From Deltaproteobacteria bacterium (GTDB lineage Bacteria > Desulfobacterota > BSN033 > WVXP01): a DNA stretch of 34,085 nt. Each line of letters begins with the position of its first letter. The stretch's first letter is position 1. The notes below the pieces were generated by a model. The model had not been told where the DNA came from, did no database searches, and worked only from the letters and a program-made list of their open reading frames with translations. The translations under genes were made by a program, and so were the position numbers. Positions 30,989 to 34,085 of the stretch are shown here, piece after piece. The stretch covers positions 1 through 34,085 of the forward strand of contig JAFDHF010000058.1 in the NCBI GenBank assembly GCA_019308905.1, given 5' to 3'.

Positions 30989-32599
30989 TTACGCCATGCT
31001 CTCGTCGACCCAGACCTCCTCGTATATCCAGCCGGCACCGAAAGTGAAGGCAGGGCTGCCCCGGTAGCCTTGGATGCGGCTGTTGACACCTTCCACGAAG
31101 TTATAGAAAAACGGAATAAACGAACCGCCGAGGTCGTGTAGCAGGGTACACGCCTCGCAGTAAATCTCGTAGCGCTTCACAGGGTCAGCGGTCTTGCGTC
31201 CCAGTACGAGCAGCTCGTCAAAGCGCTTGTTCTTCCACTGCGTCTCGTTCCACTCCGCGTCTGAATGGTTGACGAGGGTGAGCATGAGATCCGCAGTGGG
31301 CCGCGAGTTCCAGTTGGAGGCACACATCGGCACCTTCATCCAGGTGTGGTCCCAGTAGCCGTCGGCGGCCACACGTTTAACCTTGATATCAATGCCGGCC
31401 GCCTTTGCGCTCTCCTTGAGCATGAGGGTTGCGTCGATCGCGAAGTCGCCGGCCGCATTGGAGACGACCACCTCGATACCGGACAGGCCCGTCTTTTTCC
31501 AGTAGAACCGGGCTTTGTCAGGATCGTAGTCGTGTTGGGGGATCTCCTTGCAGTACATCGGGCATCTGGGGTTGACGCCGAAGTCATTGGCGACCACGCC
31601 GTTGCCGTGCAGTAGCTTGTCGACCATGGACTGGCGCTTGGCGCAGTGCTTGAGCGCGAGTCGCACGTTGAGGTCGTTGGTCGGCGGCCTATCGCACATC
31701 ATCGCCCACAGGAAGTGCTGGCCTGCAGGAGTAGAGTGCACGTTGACGTTCGGGGCCTTACCGAGGAGGTGGGCGATCCGCGGGTCGATCTGCGCCATGT
31801 CTATATCACCGGTCCGCAGTCCGTTCGACCTCGCAGTCGCATCGGCGACGCCCTGGGTGATGAAGGTGTCGACCCACGCCGCGTCGGACTTGAAGTAGTT
31901 CTCGTTGCGAACCACGACCGATCTAAGCCCGGGCTTAAACTCGACCAGCTTGTAAGGACCCGTCCCGACCACCGGATCGCCGTCCTTCCAGCCCTCGACA
32001 ACGATCGAGGTGTGGTAGTCGAAACCGAGTAGGACGGGAAAATCGACGTTGCTGTCCTTAAGGGTGATCTTCACCACGTCGTTGCCGTCCGCCTTCATAT
32101 CCACGATCGGCGCAAGTAATGTCCTGGAAGGAGACCTCGAGCCCTCTTTGATGTGCTCGCCCAGCGAGTAGATGACGTCCTTAGAGGTGAGAGTCTTGCC
32201 GTTGTGGAACTCCACGCCCTTGCGGAGCTTGAACGTCCACTCCGTGTATTCCTTCGCGCCCTCCCACTCCACTGCCAAGTTCGGCACCACCTTCAGGTTC
32301 CGGTCGAGATTGGTGAGCCGGTTGTAAACCTGGTAGGCCCGCTGGGCATCGCTTCCGCTGACCATCTTGGTCGGATCGTAAGTCTCCGCCTGGCTGGTTT
32401 CCTCAACCGCGACCGTCACCTTGCCACCGCGTTTGGGCTTGGCAGCTTGAACCGATCGGGCCCACAAGCTGGAGGCTACGCTCAGACTGACACCTAGTGC
32501 GGCCGCACGTTCCATAAACTCTCGACGGGAAATCTTCTTTCCGTCTCCGAGCAGGGCCTCCAAGGCTGAAGGCCTCGCTTCATCCTGCTTCTTTTCCAT
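30989..32599 (-). CDS. Peptide/nickel-type ABC transporter substrate-binding protein (family 5), Tat-exported
   Basis: A 536-residue periplasmic binding protein of the oligopeptide/dipeptide family. The N-terminus has a twin-arginine signal (SRREFM followed by AAALGVSLSVASSLWA, cleavage near VQAAK). Family features include YNRLTNLDRNLKVVPNLAVEW, the WTFKLRKGVEFHNGKTLTSKDV stretch (broken here as seen at residues about 125-150) and VGTGPYKLVEFK. ATG at 32599 has AGGAGG seven bases upstream. No permease or ATPase genes of the transporter are in the window; they may have been lost or lie elsewhere. The D-aminoacylase fragment downstream suggests an original link with D-amino-acid or peptide use. 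A strong terminator follows. Confidence 0.9.
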   Translation of the reverse strand: MEKKQDEARPSALEALLGDGKKISRREFMERAAALGVSLSVASSLWARSVQAAKPKRGGKVTVAVEETSQAETYDPTKMVSGSDAQRAYQVYNRLTNLDRNLKVVPNLAVEWEGAKEYTEWTFKLRKGVEFHNGKTLTSKDVIYSLGEHIKEGSRSPSRTLLAPIVDMKADGNDVVKITLKDSNVDFPVLLGFDYHTSIVVEGWKDGDPVVGTGPYKLVEFKPGLRSVVVRNENYFKSDAAWVDTFITQGVADATARSNGLRTGDIDMAQIDPRIAHLLGKAPNVNVHSTPAGQHFLWAMMCDRPPTNDLNVRLALKHCAKRQSMVDKLLHGNGVVANDFGVNPRCPMYCKEIPQHDYDPDKARFYWKKTGLSGIEVVVSNAAGDFAIDATLMLKESAKAAGIDIKVKRVAADGYWDHTWMKVPMCASNWNSRPTADLMLTLVNHSDAEWNETQWKNKRFDELLVLGRKTADPVKRYEIYCEACTLLHDLGGSFIPFFYNFVEGVNSRIQGYRGSPAFTFGAGWIYEEVWVDESMA

Positions 32600-32742
32600 T
32601 TCGTGTCCTCCTTTCTTTGGAAAAAAGTCAACAAAAAACCATGGTATTTCATCAATCGGAGAAGCCATATTTTCGCAAACTTTCACGCTTACGCTTAGAA
32701 TGGCTTGATCCGACCACGGGGCCTGAAGCCTACGCACGCGTA

Positions 32743-33849
32743 CTATAAAGCGTTTATTACGTCATCGACTTTGCTCAATGCCTCTCTGAGCAGTTTTGGT
32801 GGCTGGCAATAAGAGATCCTGAGATAGTTCTTCAAGTTCGTAAACAGCGTATCACAAGGAACTACTGTAACCTTCTTCTCTCTGAAGACTCTTTCACAAA
32901 ACTCACTGGAACCTATTTTCAGTCTATGTTTGACGAGCGCGATGACGCCGAATTTAGGCTTAACCCAGCTGAATATATCCTCATGCGTCTTCATCCACTC
33001 CTCGAACACCTCAAAGCTCTCCTTAACAAGTTTTCTACCCCTCTTGACCAATTTCTCTCGCATGTTCTTCTCTAGGACCATGCTGCCCAAATGTTCCGAT
33101 AGTATAGAGTGGCCCAACGATGTGTATTCTTTGAAGGCCGACCCCCTCTCCACCACATCTTCCGGTCCGATCATCCAGCCGAGCCTCAATCCTGCAAGCC
33201 CCCAGACCTTTGCCAGACTGCTCGTCACGACCGCCTTATCATAATATTCGGCGAATGAAGGAGAGAACGGCCCCTCGAATTCGATCCCCCTATAGACCTC
33301 GTCAACTATTATCCAGGCATCATGGTCGGCTGCGATCTGACAAATGGCCTTGACTGTATTCTCATCCAGCACCCTGCCCGTGGGATTGTTCGGAAAGTTG
33401 AGCGCAATCACCTTTGTTTTAGGGGCGACACATTTCTTGAACTTGTCCAGATTGAACTCGAAATTGTCTTCCTCCTCGAGATAATAGGGATGTATTCGGA
33501 CCCCTAGCGCCTCTATCAATCCAGGTATCTGCATGAAAGCCGGCAGCTGCACGACCACCTCGTCACCGTTATTAATCAGTAAGTTTGTCGCTATCATATT
33601 GCCTTCAGAGGTCGAACTTGTGACAAGTACATTGTCTTTCTCAATATTGGAGTATAGTTCGGCGATCCGTTCCCTGAGCTTATCGTCACCATATATTTGC
33701 GGATAGTCCATCCTTAAATCGAGTACTTCTTCCCCGAAAATGTCCCTTAGCCTCAAGGGCTCGGGAATACCCGTTTCTGTCAGGTCCACGATCCCAGGAA
33801 TAACGCGTGTCGACTTCCACCGCTCCAGTTCGAAATCAGGTATTCTCAT
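32743..33849 (-). CDS. Class I/II PLP-dependent aminotransferase
   Basis: A 368-residue fold-type I aminotransferase. Visible are NFPNNPTGR (the substrate/PLP asparagine region), IIVDEVYRGI with the pyridine-binding aspartate, SSLAKVWGLAGLRLGW with the Schiff-base lysine, and the final LRISYC arginine that binds the carboxylate. The exact amino acid is unknown. GGAGG elements precede the ATG at 33849, and a good sigma-70 promoter lies about 50 bases upstream. The gene is AT-richer than the peptide-binding gene, which starts 143 bases downstream on the same strand; the two may share a transcript. Confidence 0.9.
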   Translation of the reverse strand: MRIPDFELERWKSTRVIPGIVDLTETGIPEPLRLRDIFGEEVLDLRMDYPQIYGDDKLRERIAELYSNIEKDNVLVTSSTSEGNMIATNLLINNGDEVVVQLPAFMQIPGLIEALGVRIHPYYLEEEDNFEFNLDKFKKCVAPKTKVIALNFPNNPTGRVLDENTVKAICQIAADHDAWIIVDEVYRGIEFEGPFSPSFAEYYDKAVVTSSLAKVWGLAGLRLGWMIGPEDVVERGSAFKEYTSLGHSILSEHLGSMVLEKNMREKLVKRGRKLVKESFEVFEEWMKTHEDIFSWVKPKFGVIALVKHRLKIGSSEFCERVFREKKVTVVPCDTLFTNLKNYLRISYCQPPKLLREALSKVDDVINAL

Positions 33850-33897
33850 CCTCCGTGCCTCCTCTGCAATTGATGATAAACCAACTTCTCAGGAAGA

Positions 33898-33927
33898 TGT
33901 ATAGCAATAAATCCCGCTGTGTGTCAA
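33898..33927 (-). promoter_or_regulatory. Sigma-70 promoter of the aminotransferase gene
   Basis: Minus-strand TTGACA (33922-33927) and TATACA (33898-33903) are 18 bases apart, about 50 bases upstream of the start codon. Confidence 0.65.
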
Positions 33928-34085
33928 GAAAAAATTCTCACAACCAGCGATTCCGTAACTTTTGCCGGCGGGGATAGTTAAGCCCCCGAAAAGGGCTAAG
34001 TTATGTTCGACTAGGCGAGATTCGGATTGGGGAGTAGGTTGGATTTAGTGGCTGATATTGGCTTTTTCTGATAAGAAAAAACACC

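Noticed and set aside
33970-34010. Hairpin TTAAGCCC-N7-GGGCTAA at the right end as an insertion-element end
   Set aside because: One weak hairpin at the window edge without a transposase or a matching second end.

Overview
The window looks like a chromosomal segment of a GC-rich Gram-negative bacterium, most likely a deltaproteobacterium (Desulfobacterota). This is inferred from the gene set: exosortase with the PrsK/PrsR/PrsT triad, a RACo-like corrinoid activator, SIMPL and FmdB proteins. No rRNA, tRNA or CRISPR array was seen.

Layout. (1) 1-1821: end of a nucleotide-sugar/exopolysaccharide cluster (GDP-L-fucose synthase, dTDP-4-dehydrorhamnose reductase). (2) 1847-7912: an exosortase, a small secreted FN3 protein and a zinc-ribbon protein, all on +. 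Between them lie five G/T-rich arrays built on the tetramer CGTG, alternating with minus-strand cassettes: a four-helix-bundle gene, a RelE/YefM-type module, a decayed second four-helix-bundle copy and a VapC/AbrB module. (3) 7958-10123: sensor kinase PrsK. (4) 10398-12469: a HepT/MntA module, a VapC/RHH module and the relic of another MNT-HEPN pair. (5) 12540-18475: a SIMPL protein, a PEP-CTERM cargo protein with a sigma-54-type promoter, response regulator PrsR and TPR lipoprotein PrsT. (6) 18798-22194: a minus-strand run of GAF histidine kinase, TPR lipoprotein and an exported DUF151 bifunctional-nuclease-like protein. (7) 22632-26843: FmdB, a small conserved protein, a RACo-like protein, a coiled-coil protein and a glycosyltransferase. 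(8) 27369-34085: a patchwork of MFS transporter, creatininase-family hydrolase, broken DegT aminotransferase, IS3 transposase relic, D-aminoacylase fragment, Tat-exported peptide-binding protein and class I/II aminotransferase.

How they work together. The exosortase should process PEP-CTERM proteins such as the 260-residue one encoded here. PrsK is expected to signal to PrsR, a sigma-54 activator with a GAFTGA loop. A -24/-12 element (TGGCAC-N5-TTGAT) lies 49 bases upstream of the PEP-CTERM start, so sensor, regulator, promoter, cargo and processing enzyme are all in one window. The two sugar genes fit the usual link between this system and exopolysaccharide.

The most unusual feature is the set of CGTG arrays at 3011-7580, about 1.8 kb in total. 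All five lie in one orientation, carry recent internal duplications and abut gene ends; the first encodes the last five residues and stop codon of the exosortase. I do not recognise this repeat family. Alternation with toxin-antitoxin and four-helix-bundle cassettes suggests a cassette-accumulating locus, but its mechanism is not visible from sequence alone.
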